A DNA stretch of 19,215 nt from Christensenella sp. UBA1214 (GCA_002309375.1 DBXK01000046.1:18268-37482), one strand, 5' to 3'. Counted from the first letter of the stretch, positions 6,768 to 14,766 are shown. Translations and numbers: made by a program. The notes: generated by a model not told the origin, from the sequence alone.

Positions 6768-9439
6768 TGACTAAATCCGAATTATTAGAAAGCGCGAAGA
6801 ATATTCAAAGCACCGCGAAGGCGCTGCTGGAGAGGGCGGCCGCACTGAGGACCGACGCCGGCAATTCCCTGCAGGCTGCGAAGCGCCATGAGAGCATGCT
6901 CATCAGCAAAGCCCAGCAGGAAGAAGCCGCGCGCCGCGAAAAGGAAAAGGCGGAGCGCCTGATCGAGTACCTGAACTCCGAGGAGCAGCACGGCGTATAT
7001 GTCAGCGACCGCGATGAGATCGTGAACGGCACGAGCGAAACGAAGCCCGCCGAACACGCGCCGGAGAAGGCTCCCGAAAAGCCCGCCGCAGCCACCGAAA
7101 CCGAGCCCGTCAAGCCCGAAGAGGTCAAGACAGAGCCCGCTCCGGAGCAGAAGCCGGAAGAAACCAAGCCGGAGGAGACCAAACCCGCGCTGAAGGAGCA
7201 GGAAGCGAAGCCCGTCCGCCCCGAGAGGACTGACCGCCCGCGCACCGAAAAGCCCGAGCGCCGCACCGGCGAGCGCACCGACAGGCCCGCGAGGACCGGC
7301 GAAGGCAAGCCTTCCGACCGCCCTCGCACCGACCGCCGCGGCGACAAGCCCGCGGATGACCGCCGCCAGGGCCAGCCGAAGATCGGCGATAAGGACGAGA
7401 CAGGCCGCCCGAACCGCGACCATCAGCGTCCGCAGCCCGGCCGCCGTCAGCAGGAGACCGCTTCCGCCGTTCCGACGAAGGAAGCCCGCACTCCGGATAA
7501 GACCAGCTATGTCCGAACCTTCGATACCGAAAAGAAGGCCAAGAACAAGAAGACCATCATGAAGGAGAGCGGCCCCTCCGCAAGGAATTGGGAGGACGAA
7601 GGCGGCAATTACGGCAGCCGCAAGAAGAAGGCTGCGAAGCAGGTCGAGCAGCATAAGCCCGAACCGGTCGTGATCGACAAGGCCGTCATCACGACGGAGA
7701 CCATCACCGTCCGCGAATTCTCCGAGAAGATCGGCAAACCCGCCGCCGAGATCCTCAAGAAGCTCTTTATGATGGGCATCATCGCGAACATCAACCAGGA
7801 CATCGATTTCGAGACCTGCGAGCTCGTTGCGATGGAATACAATATCGAGCTCGAGCATCAGGTCGCGAAGACCTATGAAGAGGCCATGCAGGAGACTGCG
7901 GAGATCGTCGATACCGAAGAATCCCTCCGTCCCCGTCCGCCGGTCGTCACCATCATGGGCCATGTCGACCACGGCAAGACCTCCCTGCTCGATGCAATCC
8001 GCAACACCTCCGTCACCGCGGGCGAAGCGGGCGGCATCACACAGCATATCGGCGCTTACACCGTCAGCTGCAAGGACCCGAACACCAAGGAGAACCGCAC
8101 CATCACCTTCATCGACACTCCCGGCCACGAGGCGTTCACCTCGATGCGCGCAAGGGGTGCGCAGGTCACTGATATCGTAATCCTCGTCGTCGCAGCGGAC
8201 GACGGCATCATGCCCCAGACCGTCGAGGCGATCAACCATTCGAAGGCGGCGGGCGTCCCGATCATCGTTGCGATCAACAAGATCGACAAGCCCGAAGCGA
8301 ATCCCGACCGCGTCAAGCAGCAGCTGATGGAATATGAGCTCGTTGCGGAGGATTACGGCGGAGATACGATCTGCGTCAACGTTTCCGCGAAGAAGCAGAT
8401 CAACCTCGAAGGCCTTCTCGAAATGGTCCTGCTGCAGGCGGATATCCTCGAGCTCAAGGCCAACCCGAACCGCCCCGCGAAGGGCACGATCATCGAGGCC
8501 CAGCTCGACAAGGGCCGCGGCCCCGTTGCGACCGTCCTCGTTCAGAACGGCACCCTCAAGGTCGGCGATCCGATCGTTGCCGGCGTTGCATACGGCAAGG
8601 TCCGCGCGATGATGGACGACAAGGGCAGGAGCGTCAAGCAGGCCGGCCCGAGCCAGCCCGTCGAGGTCCTCGGCTTCAACGAAGTCCCCTCTGCAGGCGA
8701 CGTTATGAACGTTGCGGAGGTCTCCAAGAAGGTCGCGGAGGAGCGCAGGAACAAGATCAAGGCGGAGCAGGCGAAGGCGCGCGAGAAAGTCAGCCTCGAG
8801 GATCTGTTCAGCCATATCGCCGAGGGCGAGATGAAGACCCTCAACATCGTCGTCAAGGCCGACGTTCACGGCTCCGTCGAGGCGGTCAAATCCTCCCTCG
8901 AGAAGCTTTCGAACGACGAAGTCCGCGTGAAGTGCATCCACGGCGCCGTCGGCGCGATCAGCGAATCGGACGTCATGTTCGCTTCCGCTTCGAACGCGAT
9001 CGTCATCGGCTTCAACGTCCGCCCCGACAGCGGCGCAAGGACGCTTGCCGAGCAGGAGAAGGTCGATATCCGCACCTACCGCATCATCTATCAGGCGATC
9101 GAAGATGTTGAAAAGGCAATGAAGGGCATGTTCAAGCCCGTATTCAAGGAAGTCCATCTGGGCACCATAAGCGTACGCAATACCTTCAAGGTCAGCTCCG
9201 TCGGCACCATCGCCGGCGCCTATGTCCAGGACGGCCGCGTCACAAGGAGCGCGCTCGTGCGCGTCGTGCGCGACGGCGTCGTGATCCACGAAGGCAAGAT
9301 CGGTTCCCTTCGCCGCTTCAAGGACGACGTCAAGGAAGTTGCCGCCGGTTATGAGTGCGGTATCAGCATCGAGGATTTCAACGACATCCATGAGGAGGAT
9401 CAGATCGAGGCCTACGTCATGGAAGAGGTCGAACGCTGA
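6767..9439 (+). CDS. infB: Translation initiation factor IF-2
   Basis: IF2 is the GTPase that brings initiator fMet-tRNA to the 30S subunit and promotes 50S joining. The protein has 890 residues. Residues 1-75 form a charged helical segment; about 90-295 is low-complexity, rich in Pro, Glu, Lys, Arg and Asp, and probably disordered. An IF2N domain lies at about 312-362 (ITVREFSEKIGKPAAEILKK). The G domain follows with G1 GHVDHGKT (398-405), G2 near GGITQHIGAY, G3 DTPGHE (450-455), G4 NKID (504-507) and a later SAKK. Domains II-IV run to the C-terminus. All nucleotide-binding motifs are intact. TTGGAGG stands 9 nt before ATG 6767. The gene overlaps ylxQ by one base and precedes rbfA by 41 nt. 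Confidence 0.97.
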   Translation: MTKSELLESAKNIQSTAKALLERAAALRTDAGNSLQAAKRHESMLISKAQQEEAARREKEKAERLIEYLNSEEQHGVYVSDRDEIVNGTSETKPAEHAPEKAPEKPAAATETEPVKPEEVKTEPAPEQKPEETKPEETKPALKEQEAKPVRPERTDRPRTEKPERRTGERTDRPARTGEGKPSDRPRTDRRGDKPADDRRQGQPKIGDKDETGRPNRDHQRPQPGRRQQETASAVPTKEARTPDKTSYVRTFDTEKKAKNKKTIMKESGPSARNWEDEGGNYGSRKKKAAKQVEQHKPEPVVIDKAVITTETITVREFSEKIGKPAAEILKKLFMMGIIANINQDIDFETCELVAMEYNIELEHQVAKTYEEAMQETAEIVDTEESLRPRPPVVTIMGHVDHGKTSLLDAIRNTSVTAGEAGGITQHIGAYTVSCKDPNTKENRTITFIDTPGHEAFTSMRARGAQVTDIVILVVAADDGIMPQTVEAINHSKAAGVPIIVAINKIDKPEANPDRVKQQLMEYELVAEDYGGDTICVNVSAKKQINLEGLLEMVLLQADILELKANPNRPAKGTIIEAQLDKGRGPVATVLVQNGTLKVGDPIVAGVAYGKVRAMMDDKGRSVKQAGPSQPVEVLGFNEVPSAGDVMNVAEVSKKVAEERRNKIKAEQAKAREKVSLEDLFSHIAEGEMKTLNIVVKADVHGSVEAVKSSLEKLSNDEVRVKCIHGAVGAISESDVMFASASNAIVIGFNVRPDSGARTLAEQEKVDIRTYRIIYQAIEDVEKAMKGMFKPVFKEVHLGTISVRNTFKVSSVGTIAGAYVQDGRVTRSALVRVVRDGVVIHEGKIGSLRRFKDDVKEVAAGYECGISIEDFNDIHEEDQIEAYVMEEVER

Positions 9440-9480
9440 AAAAGCATAAAATCAAAGGCCATACCCTGTGAGGAGAAAAA

Positions 9481-9885
9481 ATGCCCTCTGTAAGATACGA
9501 CAGAATTAACGAAGAGATCAAAAAAGCGCTTTCGGAGATCGTCCGCGATATGAAGGATCCGCGCATCTCGCCGATGACGACGATCCTGATGGTCGAAGCG
9601 ACCAACGACCTCAAGCTTGCGAAGGTCAAGGTCAGCGTTTACGACAAGGACGATTCCGTTCGCCGCGAGACCGTTGCGCAGCTCAACCGTGCGGAGGGCT
9701 TCATCGCCCGCGAGCTCGGCAGGCGCATCGACATCCGCCGCATCCCGACGCTGAAGTTCACCCTCGATGATTCGATCGAATACGCGGTGCATATCGCGGA
9801 GATCATCGACAAGCTTCAGGCGGAGCGCGCAAAGAACGCGCCGGAAGCGGCCGAAAACACGGAAGACGGGGAAGATGAACGGTAA
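9481..9885 (+). CDS. rbfA: Ribosome-binding factor A
   Basis: RbfA binds the 30S subunit near the 3' end of 16S rRNA and assists late maturation and cold adaptation. The 134-residue protein has the KH-like fold and its signature segments: RYDRINEEIKKALSEIV at the N-terminus, DPRISPMTTILMVEATNDL in the middle, and GFIARELGRRIDIRRIPTL followed by FTLDDSIEYAVHIAEII. The extra C-terminal 20 residues are acidic and Ala-rich. AGGAG at 9471-9475 is 5 nt before the ATG. The gene overlaps nrnA by 11 nt, so the two are likely coupled. Together with RimP, encoded in the same operon, it supplies two 30S assembly factors from one transcript. Confidence 0.96.
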   Translation: MPSVRYDRINEEIKKALSEIVRDMKDPRISPMTTILMVEATNDLKLAKVKVSVYDKDDSVRRETVAQLNRAEGFIARELGRRIDIRRIPTLKFTLDDSIEYAVHIAEIIDKLQAERAKNAPEAAENTEDGEDER

Positions 9886-10867
9886 CGCACATAATTTCGA
9901 TCAAATCATCGCGTTCATAAGGGAGGGCGAAAGCTTTACCCTTCTTTCCCATATCTCGCCGGACGGGGACACCCTCGGTTCGGCGCTTGCGCTGATGCAT
10001 CTTCTTGACAAGCTCGGCAAAAAAGCGGAGATCATCTGCTCCAACCCGGTGCCGAAGATCTATTCCTACATGCCCGGCAGCAGCCGGGTGACGATGCCCG
10101 AGACAGCCGTAGGCTATGCTTCAGTCATTTCGGTCGACTGCGCGGACGTCGCCCGCTTCGGAAGGGCGATCCGCTTCTTCGAGCAGGCGGAGCGCACCGC
10201 GTCGATCGACCATCATATCACGAATCCGGGTTTTGCCGGGATAAATCTCGTTGCGCCGGAAGCTTCGGCGACGGCGGAGATCGTCTGCGAGCTCTACAAG
10301 CGGATGGACATGCCCGTCGATGAAGCGGCCGCGGCCTGCATCTATACCGGCATCGTGACCGACACGGGCAACCTTTCCTACAGCAACACGACGCCTGCCG
10401 CCCTTCGGATCATTGCGGATTTCGTTGAGAAAAAGCTTGTCGATATAACCGAAATAAACCGAAAGATCTACCGCACGGTTGCCTATGAAAAGACCCGCGT
10501 ACAGGGCTTTGTGATGTCCAACATCCGCCTTGAATGCGGCGGGGACGTCGGAATCGGCATTCTGACCCAGGGCCAGCTGCACAGCTACGGCGCATCGAAC
10601 GAGGACTGCGAAGGCATCGTCGACTGCGTAAGGGATATCGACTGCGTGAAGATCGGCGTCTTCATCCGCGAAGGTGCGGACGGCTCCTTCAAGGTCAGCC
10701 TGAGGAGCAAAGGCGTCGGCGACGTCGGAAGGATCGCGATCGTCCACGGCGGCGGCGGCCACGAGAAAGCGGCGGGCTACACGGCCCACGAAGCCCTTTC
10801 GACCGTTGTTTCGGATATCGTCCGCGAAGCGGAGGCGGAGCTCAAGCGCTGCGCCGAAGCCGAGTAA
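9875..10867 (+). CDS. nrnA: DHH/DHHA1 phosphoesterase, NrnA-like oligoribonuclease/pAp phosphatase
   Basis: NrnA-type enzymes degrade nanoRNAs and dephosphorylate 3'-phosphoadenosine 5'-phosphate with Mn2+. The 330-residue protein has the full motif set: motif I SHISPDGDTLGS (25-36; His26, Asp30, Asp32), motif II SVDCAD (86-91), motif III with the eponymous IDHH (111-114), and motif IV GIVTDTGNLSYSNT (159-172). The C-terminal DHHA1 domain has SLRSKG and GGGGHEKAAG (292-301). The start ATG 9875 lies inside the last codons of rbfA; a GGGGA just upstream is a weak Shine-Dalgarno site, so coupling probably matters. The open frame extends up to 9767, but that part would read rbfA out of frame. Position between rbfA and truB is typical for this family in Bacillota. 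Confidence 0.92.
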   Translation: MNGNAHNFDQIIAFIREGESFTLLSHISPDGDTLGSALALMHLLDKLGKKAEIICSNPVPKIYSYMPGSSRVTMPETAVGYASVISVDCADVARFGRAIRFFEQAERTASIDHHITNPGFAGINLVAPEASATAEIVCELYKRMDMPVDEAAAACIYTGIVTDTGNLSYSNTTPAALRIIADFVEKKLVDITEINRKIYRTVAYEKTRVQGFVMSNIRLECGGDVGIGILTQGQLHSYGASNEDCEGIVDCVRDIDCVKIGVFIREGADGSFKVSLRSKGVGDVGRIAIVHGGGGHEKAAGYTAHEALSTVVSDIVREAEAELKRCAEAE

Positions 10868-10886
10868 AACAAAAGGAAACCGAAAA

Positions 10887-11849
10887 ATGCCATTTGAAGG
10901 TATCGTAAGCGTATTGAAGCCGCCCGGACTGACCTCCAGCGACGTCGTGGTGGATATCCGCAGGATATTCGGCGAGAAGCGCGTCGGCCATACCGGAACG
11001 CTCGATCCCGCCGCCGCGGGGGTGCTGCCCGTCTGCATCGGGCGCGCGACCCGGCTTTTCGATTACCTTGTGGATAAGGAAAAGGAATATCTCGCCGAGA
11101 TCCGCTTCGGCGCCGCGACCGACACGGAGGACGCCTTCGGAACGGTCACGGAAACAGCCGACTGCGATGTTTCGGAAGCGGAGCTCGCTTCGGTGCTGCC
11201 AGCCTTCATCGGCGAGATCGAGCAGGTCCCGCCGATCTATTCCTCCCTCAGCCTGAACGGCGTCAAAATGTATAAGCTCGCCCGCCGCGGAGAGGTCACT
11301 TCTCCCGTGGAGGAGAGGCGGAGGAAGATCACCGTTTCGGCGCTCACGCTTGTTGAAAAGCTCGGCAAAAACAGCTTTCTTCTGCGCATCCGCTGCTCGA
11401 AGGGGACCTATGTCCGCACCCTGCTTCGCGATATCGGCCGCGCGCTCGGCTGCCCGGCGTATATGGCCTTCCTGCTGCGCACCGAGTCCGGCAGATTCGA
11501 TCTGGATTCGAGTTATACGATCGCCGAGCTGCGGGAGATCAAAGAGCGAGGTGAGCTTGCTTCCGTCGTGATACCGATGGATGAAGCCGCAGCCCATATC
11601 CCGGCGCTCGAGCTCAATGAGCTTTCCGCGCGGCAGAAGCGCCTGCTCATCAACGGCGCGCCTATCCCGTTCGAAGGGATCCCGGAGAAGACGGCGCACA
11701 GGCTCTATATCGACGGCGAATTCATGGGCCTTGCGGAGATCTCCGGCGCGGGCCTGCATATCACGGTCTGGCTCGGTGACGAAGCCTATCAGACCGGCGA
11801 AAAAGTCATCGGCAAAGCCTTGAACGGAGGAGGGGAAGAGCAAAAATGA
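10887..11849 (+). CDS. truB: tRNA pseudouridine(55) synthase TruB
   Basis: TruB converts U55 of the T-loop of tRNAs to pseudouridine. The 320-residue protein starts PFEGIVSVLKPPGLTSSDVV, contains the catalytic motif GHTGTLDPAAAGVLPV with the nucleophile Asp40, and continues with PPIYSSLSLNGVKMYKLARRG and CSKGTYVRTLLRDIG, all canonical. About 90 C-terminal residues form the PUA-like/TruB C-terminal part (ALELNELSARQKRLLINGAP). ATG 10887 is chosen because AAAAGGA at 10871-10877 lies 9 nt upstream; the longer open frame would overlap nrnA. It follows nrnA by 19 nt and overlaps ribF by 4 nt (ATGA), so TruB and RibF are coupled, as in many Bacillota. Confidence 0.96.
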   Translation: MPFEGIVSVLKPPGLTSSDVVVDIRRIFGEKRVGHTGTLDPAAAGVLPVCIGRATRLFDYLVDKEKEYLAEIRFGAATDTEDAFGTVTETADCDVSEAELASVLPAFIGEIEQVPPIYSSLSLNGVKMYKLARRGEVTSPVEERRRKITVSALTLVEKLGKNSFLLRIRCSKGTYVRTLLRDIGRALGCPAYMAFLLRTESGRFDLDSSYTIAELREIKERGELASVVIPMDEAAAHIPALELNELSARQKRLLINGAPIPFEGIPEKTAHRLYIDGEFMGLAEISGAGLHITVWLGDEAYQTGEKVIGKALNGGGEEQK

Positions 11850-12724
11850 AAAAAACGGTACTCGCCCTCGGAATGTTCGACGGCATGCATATCGGGCATA
11901 AAAAGCTCATCGACACAGCCGTTCTGCTCGCGAAGCACAACGGCCTCACTCCCGCGGTGTTCACCTTCACCAATCATCCGCAGGAGCTCTTCGGCGGGAA
12001 GGTAGCAAGGCTCGTTTCCAACGAGATGCGCGCGGAGCTGATGAAAAAGCTCGGCGTTGAGCGCATCGAGGAGGTCCCGTTCACGCGGGAGATCAGCTCG
12101 ATGCAGCCCGCCGCGTTCGTGGATATGCTCAAGGAAAGGCTGGATCCGCAGATCATCGTCGCAGGCTTCAACTATACCTTCGGCAAGGGCAAAAAGGGCA
12201 ACGCGGAGCTGCTTTCGAAGCTTGCTCTCGAAAGGGATATCTCGGTCGCGATCGTGCCGCCGGTGCTGATGAACAAGCAGCCCGTTTCGAGCACGCGCAT
12301 CCGCGAAATGATCGAGAGGGGCGATGTTTCGGGCGTTCAGCTCCTTCTCGGAAGGACGTACACCCTGACCGGCACCGTGGTGGAGGACCGCCGCATCGGA
12401 AGAACGATCGGTTTCCCGACGGCGAATATCGACCCCGATCCATCGAAAGCGATCCCCGCGGACGGCGTTTATATCAGCATGGCGTCGCTTGGCGGCGAGC
12501 TGATGCCCTCCGTCACGAATATCGGCACCAATCCGACCGTCGGCGGGCGGAAGCGGACCGTTGAAACGAATATCTTCGATTTCGATAAGGAGATCTACGG
12601 CGAAGAGCTGACCGTATACTTCATAAAGCGTTTGCGCAGCGTGAAAACCTTCGCGAACCTCGATGAACTCAAGGCGCAGATCGCGAAGGACAGCGCGCAG
12701 GCTAGGCGGTATTTCGGCTGCTGA
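11846..12724 (+). CDS. ribF: Bifunctional riboflavin kinase/FAD synthetase RibF
   Basis: RibF phosphorylates riboflavin to FMN and then adenylates FMN to FAD. The 292-residue protein has both modules. The N-terminal nucleotidyltransferase domain has GMFDGMHIGH (9-18), the segment AGFNYTFGKGKKG (106-118) and SSTRIREMI (148-156). The C-terminal flavokinase domain begins at about 165 with LLGRTYTLTGTVV and has the signature GRTIGFPTAN (185-194), then DGVYISMASL, NIGTNPTVGG and TVETNIFDFDKEIYG. All expected motifs are present and the length is close to normal. Its start overlaps the truB stop as ATGA; GGAGGAGGGGAAG inside the end of truB provides the Shine-Dalgarno site. The next gene, plsY, follows after 38 nt. 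Confidence 0.95.
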   Translation: MKKTVLALGMFDGMHIGHKKLIDTAVLLAKHNGLTPAVFTFTNHPQELFGGKVARLVSNEMRAELMKKLGVERIEEVPFTREISSMQPAAFVDMLKERLDPQIIVAGFNYTFGKGKKGNAELLSKLALERDISVAIVPPVLMNKQPVSSTRIREMIERGDVSGVQLLLGRTYTLTGTVVEDRRIGRTIGFPTANIDPDPSKAIPADGVYISMASLGGELMPSVTNIGTNPTVGGRKRTVETNIFDFDKEIYGEELTVYFIKRLRSVKTFANLDELKAQIAKDSAQARRYFGC

Positions 12725-12762
12725 ACCTTTTTCAGGACGAACCGGAAGGAAGTGATTTCAAA

Positions 12763-13482
12763 ATGATGACAGCTGCTGCGGCATTTATAACACTGGTGAT
12801 CGGCTATCTGATCGGCAGCATCATGACTGCTGTGAAGATCGCGGAGTCCCATGCGAAGGATATCCGCGAATGCGGGAGCGGCAACGCCGGCTCAACGAAC
12901 GTTCTTCGGACCTTCGGCTGGAAATGGGGCCTCCTCTGCCTTTTCTTCGACAGCCTGAAGGGTTTTATCAGCGTGCTCATCGGCTGCGGCATCGCGTACC
13001 TTGCCATGAAACTCTTCCCGAACGCTGCATTTATTGAAAATCTTCCGATGTTCCTCGGGTGTGTCGGCATGCTCGGCGCGATACTCGGGCATCTTCTGCC
13101 GGTCTTCTATCAGTTCCGCGGCGGCAAATGCGTCGCCGTCGCCCTCGGCGGTTTTTTGGCGCTCTCGCCGCTCATGCTTCTGATCTCACTTGCCGTTGCG
13201 ATCGCGCTGATCGCGATCACGCGAATGGTCTCCGTCGGCTCCGTCGTCGGAACGGTCCTTGTTGCGACGCTGATCATCATCAGAAACTTCGGCAATATCC
13301 CGCTGATGGCCGTTTCCGTGATCGTCGCGGCGATCATCGTCATCGCCCATCTTCCGAATATCCAGCGCATCATGGCCGGAAGGGAACGCCGCCTCGACAA
13401 TATCGAGTGGGAAAAGAGGCTCGAGGACGAAACGGAGAAAAAAGCGAAGACCGGATCCTCGGAGACCGAAAAAAAGGCCTAA
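12763..13482 (+). CDS. plsY: Acyl-phosphate:glycerol-3-phosphate acyltransferase PlsY
   Basis: PlsY transfers an acyl chain from acyl-phosphate to glycerol 3-phosphate, the first acylation in phospholipid synthesis, in the cell membrane. The 239-residue protein has several hydrophobic helices (about 4-24, 55-82, 97-116, 124-150, 157-173 and 180-196). Motif 1 is SGNAGSTNVLR (39-49), motif 2 RGGKCVAVALGG (119-130), and motif 3 LPNIQRIMAGRERRL (197-211). In motif 2 a Cys (123) stands where a Gly is usual (GGKG). About 28 charged residues follow motif 3, a longer tail than usual. Two adjacent ATG codons (12763, 12766) are possible starts; GGAAGGAAG at 12744-12752 is the best Shine-Dalgarno match, 10 nt upstream. 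It is probably the last gene of the operon, being followed by a terminator. Confidence 0.92.
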   Translation: MMTAAAAFITLVIGYLIGSIMTAVKIAESHAKDIRECGSGNAGSTNVLRTFGWKWGLLCLFFDSLKGFISVLIGCGIAYLAMKLFPNAAFIENLPMFLGCVGMLGAILGHLLPVFYQFRGGKCVAVALGGFLALSPLMLLISLAVAIALIAITRMVSVGSVVGTVLVATLIIIRNFGNIPLMAVSVIVAAIIVIAHLPNIQRIMAGRERRLDNIEWEKRLEDETEKKAKTGSSETEKKA

Positions 13483-13503
13483 TGATCTGAAAAACCGCCT
13501 AAC

Positions 13504-13535
13504 GCTTCCGGTGCATTGCCGGAGGCATTTTTGTT
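13504..13535 (+). terminator. Intrinsic terminator after plsY
   Basis: An 8-bp stem GCTTCCGG/CCGGAGGC (13504-13511 with 13519-13526, one G-U pair) with a seven-base loop is followed by ATTTTTGTTT. It sits 21 nt after the plsY stop and closes the rimP-plsY transcript. Confidence 0.82.
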
Positions 13536-13596
13536 TGGTGACGAAAAAAAGACCGGAACCTGTTCCATGATTGCGTAAGTGCATGCCTTCGGATTA

Positions 13597-13609
13597 AGCT
13601 TGACAAGCT
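13597..13609. promoter_or_regulatory. Palindrome over the -35 element, candidate operator
   Basis: The perfect inverted repeat AGCTTG-A-CAAGCT is centred on the TTGACA -35 hexamer of the lipoprotein promoter. A repressor bound here would block RNA polymerase. Part of the symmetry comes from the -35 hexamer itself (TTG-A-CAA), so the added evidence is the three flanking base pairs. Confidence 0.35.
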
Positions 13610-13628
13610 GTGAACGACATTGTATGCT
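13600..13628 (+). promoter_or_regulatory. Consensus sigma-A promoter for the lipoprotein gene
   Basis: A perfect TTGACA (13600-13605) and TATGCT (13623-13628) are separated by 17 bp. The predicted start of transcription is near 13635, leaving an untranslated leader of under 20 nt that is nearly all Shine-Dalgarno sequence. Confidence 0.82.
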
Positions 13629-13636
13629 TACAACAT

Positions 13637-13646
13637 AGGAGGTGAT
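13637..13646 (+). promoter_or_regulatory. Extended Shine-Dalgarno site of the lipoprotein gene
   Basis: AGGAGGTGAT pairs over ten bases with the 3' end of a typical 16S rRNA and lies 6 nt before ATG 13653. It is the longest such match in the window and fixes the start. Confidence 0.85.
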
Positions 13647-13652
13647 ACGCCA

Positions 13653-14702
13653 ATGATCAAATCGATGAGAAGACTGCTGCTCGCTGCCGTGATTCTTTCC
13701 ATGCTGTTTTGCGCATGCTCCCGCGGAAGGAACGGGGATGCGCTGTCTTCGGCTGCGCCTTCGACGGGCGGAGACGCCCAAACGGCGCTCCCTTCTGCCG
13801 AGCCTTCGCCGGAACCGGATATTCCGGAATGGCTGACCGACCCATACGGCGAGAATGCTTATTATGCCGAGCATCGCGCCGCGGCGGAGGCTGTACTGCG
13901 CGGGGCTGAACCGGAGGGATACCGCTTTATTTCCGAAGTCTATCCGAATCATCTCGGCGTTTGGTTCGATCTTGCAAGCGCCTTTTCCGGCGGGGAGCTG
14001 ATCGCATATGATATCGATGTGCATTCGTCGGAAAAAAAGCCGCTGATGGAAGGGGCGGACCTGAGTGCGGAGGCAAAAGCGATCCTCGGTTCGCATATCG
14101 TCGCGAGGTATCCTTCGGAGCTCGCGCAGCTCATTCAGCAGGGCCTGATTGCCCATGCCCATGAATGGTACGGAAAGGAGTTTGCAAATGAGGACGAACC
14201 CTTCTGCGGCGTTTACCCCGGCTTTTGCGGGGAGAACTGGCTGCTCGCCGCAACGATCACCGATTCGCGTTTCCAGGTGCATACGATCCTGCGTACGGAC
14301 GACGGGAAAAACTGGTATGAATTCGGGCATATCCCGAATGACGATATGTTCACAGTCACCGGCGCGGCCGTTTTGAATGAAAGCACGGCCTTCATTTGCT
14401 GCTGCGGCGGCGCATACACCTATACCGAAGGGACGCCGTTCTACAGCGTTTATGCGACCTTTGACGGCGGCGAAAACTGGGAAAGGCTGCCGCTGACCGT
14501 TCAGGGGGACCCGGCTTGGTACGGCGAGGACGGCACTCCGCTTTTCTACGGCCAAGTCTTTGCTCCTTCGTTCGACGGGGATCACGGCGTGATACTGATC
14601 CTCGTTGTCCTGGAAACCGAGGTCGGAGAAGCGGGCAAGGTCTGCGGCTGGTTCGAAACAAGGGACGGCGGACACAGCTGGGAATTTCATCAGCGCAGCT
14701 GA
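13653..14702 (+). CDS. Predicted lipoprotein with three Asp-box (BNR-like) motifs
   Basis: I do not recognise this 349-residue protein as a named family. The N-terminus is a lipoprotein-type signal: basic MIKSMRR, a hydrophobic stretch LLLAAVILSMLF, then CAC with Cys22 the likely lipidated residue. Residues 23-58 are a Ser/Ala/Pro-rich linker, typical of an anchored outer-surface protein. The C-terminal half has three Asp-box motifs of the DxGxxW type: TDDGKNW (215-221), TFDGGENW (269-276) and TRDGGHSW (336-343). Asp boxes mark beta-hairpins in beta-propeller proteins such as sialidases and Ycf48-like factors, so a partial or small propeller is likely, although enzymatic residues of sialidases are not apparent. 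A run of three Cys (249-251) lies between motifs 1 and 2. It is a single-gene unit with its own promoter and terminators. Extracytoplasmic binding is inferred. Confidence 0.8.
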   Translation: MIKSMRRLLLAAVILSMLFCACSRGRNGDALSSAAPSTGGDAQTALPSAEPSPEPDIPEWLTDPYGENAYYAEHRAAAEAVLRGAEPEGYRFISEVYPNHLGVWFDLASAFSGGELIAYDIDVHSSEKKPLMEGADLSAEAKAILGSHIVARYPSELAQLIQQGLIAHAHEWYGKEFANEDEPFCGVYPGFCGENWLLAATITDSRFQVHTILRTDDGKNWYEFGHIPNDDMFTVTGAAVLNESTAFICCCGGAYTYTEGTPFYSVYATFDGGENWERLPLTVQGDPAWYGEDGTPLFYGQVFAPSFDGDHGVILILVVLETEVGEAGKVCGWFETRDGGHSWEFHQRS

Positions 14703-14722
14703 CTCGCGCAATATAACAAATC

Positions 14723-14758
14723 AACGCTTCCTGCATCGGCCGGAGGCGTTTTCCTTTT
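14723..14758 (+). terminator. Intrinsic terminator after the lipoprotein gene
   Basis: A 9-bp stem AACGCTTCC/GGAGGCGTT (14723-14731 with 14742-14750, one G-U pair) with a ten-base loop is followed by TTTTCCTTTT. The arms are nearly identical to those of the terminator after plsY. Confidence 0.8.
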
Positions 14759-14766
14759 AAAAACGG

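Noticed and set aside
6785..9391. 868-codon open frame on the - strand opposite infB
   Set aside because: It mirrors infB codon by codon, its translation is low in motif content, and it lacks a Shine-Dalgarno site; long antisense frames are expected opposite GC-rich genes with strong codon bias.
13555..13566. Dyad GGAAC-CT-GTTCC upstream of the lipoprotein promoter, resembling a LexA/SOS box
   Set aside because: The half-sites are 2 bp apart, whereas Gram-positive SOS boxes have GAAC and GTTC separated by 4 bp; it also lies 34 bp upstream of the -35.
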